A stretch of 6,540 nt of DNA from Acetomicrobium sp. UBA3949. Its GTDB lineage: Bacteria > Synergistota > Synergistia > Synergistales > Acetomicrobiaceae. Position numbers and translations under genes: made by a program. This document shows, in pieces, positions 6,522-6,540 of the stretch. Positions within the stretch are counted from its first letter, which is position 1. The number at the start of each line of letters is the position of its first letter. Where the stretch lies: contig DGDP01000004.1 in NCBI GenBank assembly GCA_002385485.1, positions 1-6,540 of the forward strand, written 5' to 3'. Under the pieces are notes generated by a model. It was given only the letters and a program-made list of their open reading frames with translations, did not search any database and was not told the origin of the DNA.

Positions 6522-6540
6522 CTGTCTCTTATACACATCT
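6522..6540. other. Sequencing adapter remnant (Tn5 mosaic end, Nextera-type)
   Basis: The last 19 bases, CTGTCTCTTATACACATCT, are exactly the reverse complement of the engineered Tn5 mosaic end used in transposase-based libraries. It begins precisely where the S12 reading frame stops matching its family, and the window ends with its final base. The natural Tn5 outside end (CTGACTCTTATACACAAGT) and inside end (CTGTCTCTTGATCAGATCT) differ, so this is not a natural transposon end. It should be trimmed from the assembly. Confidence 0.97.

Noticed and set aside
6522..6540. A natural Tn5 or IS50 insertion into rpsL
   Set aside because: The sequence is the engineered mosaic end, different from both natural IS50 ends, and it stops exactly at the window end. 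Insertion in essential rpsL would also be improbable.

Overview
The window is a piece of the bacterial rpoBC–str operon, all on the + strand. In order it holds the 3' part of rpoB (RNA polymerase beta), a complete and unusually long rpoC (beta', 1652 aa), a small L7Ae-family RNA-binding protein gene, and the first 39 codons of rpsL (ribosomal protein S12). The last 19 bases are not genomic: they match the Tn5 mosaic-end sequence used in Nextera-type library adapters. The contig therefore ends in untrimmed adapter, and rpsL is cut by a sequencing artefact rather than by biology.

Organism (inference). The order rpoB–rpoC–L7Ae–rpsL and the absence of a trigger-loop insertion fit Firmicutes-like or Synergistota/Thermotogota-like bacteria and argue against Proteobacteria. 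The beta' subunit is about 450 residues longer than a typical Firmicutes beta' and carries two large lineage-specific insertions. With a base composition near 50% GC and frequent AGG and ATA codons, my best guess is Synergistota, possibly an Acetomicrobium- or Thermovirga-like thermophile. This was not tested by any search.

Layout. 1–1041 is rpoB, ending in a 59-residue charged tail. 1042–6000 is rpoC, whose ATG directly abuts the rpoB stop. 6001–6103 is the only real intergenic gap. It holds a perfect 10-bp inverted repeat (extendable to a 14-bp RNA stem) and an excellent sigma70-type promoter whose -35 box overlaps the right arm of the repeat. 6104–6373 is the L7Ae-family gene, 6406–6521 the start of rpsL, and 6522–6540 the adapter.

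How the parts work together. Beta and beta' form the catalytic core of RNA polymerase and are made from one message with tight translational coupling. The internal promoter would give the ribosomal half of the operon (L7Ae protein, S12, and probably the usual downstream S7/EF-G/EF-Tu genes, not seen here) its own transcription. The most interesting protein-level signal is that both beta' insertions look built from repeated copies of neighbouring native segments: five tandem units of about 40 residues near the N-terminus, and several sandwich-barrel-like segments near the C-terminus. I found no separate new system such as a CRISPR array, mobile element or defence cluster.
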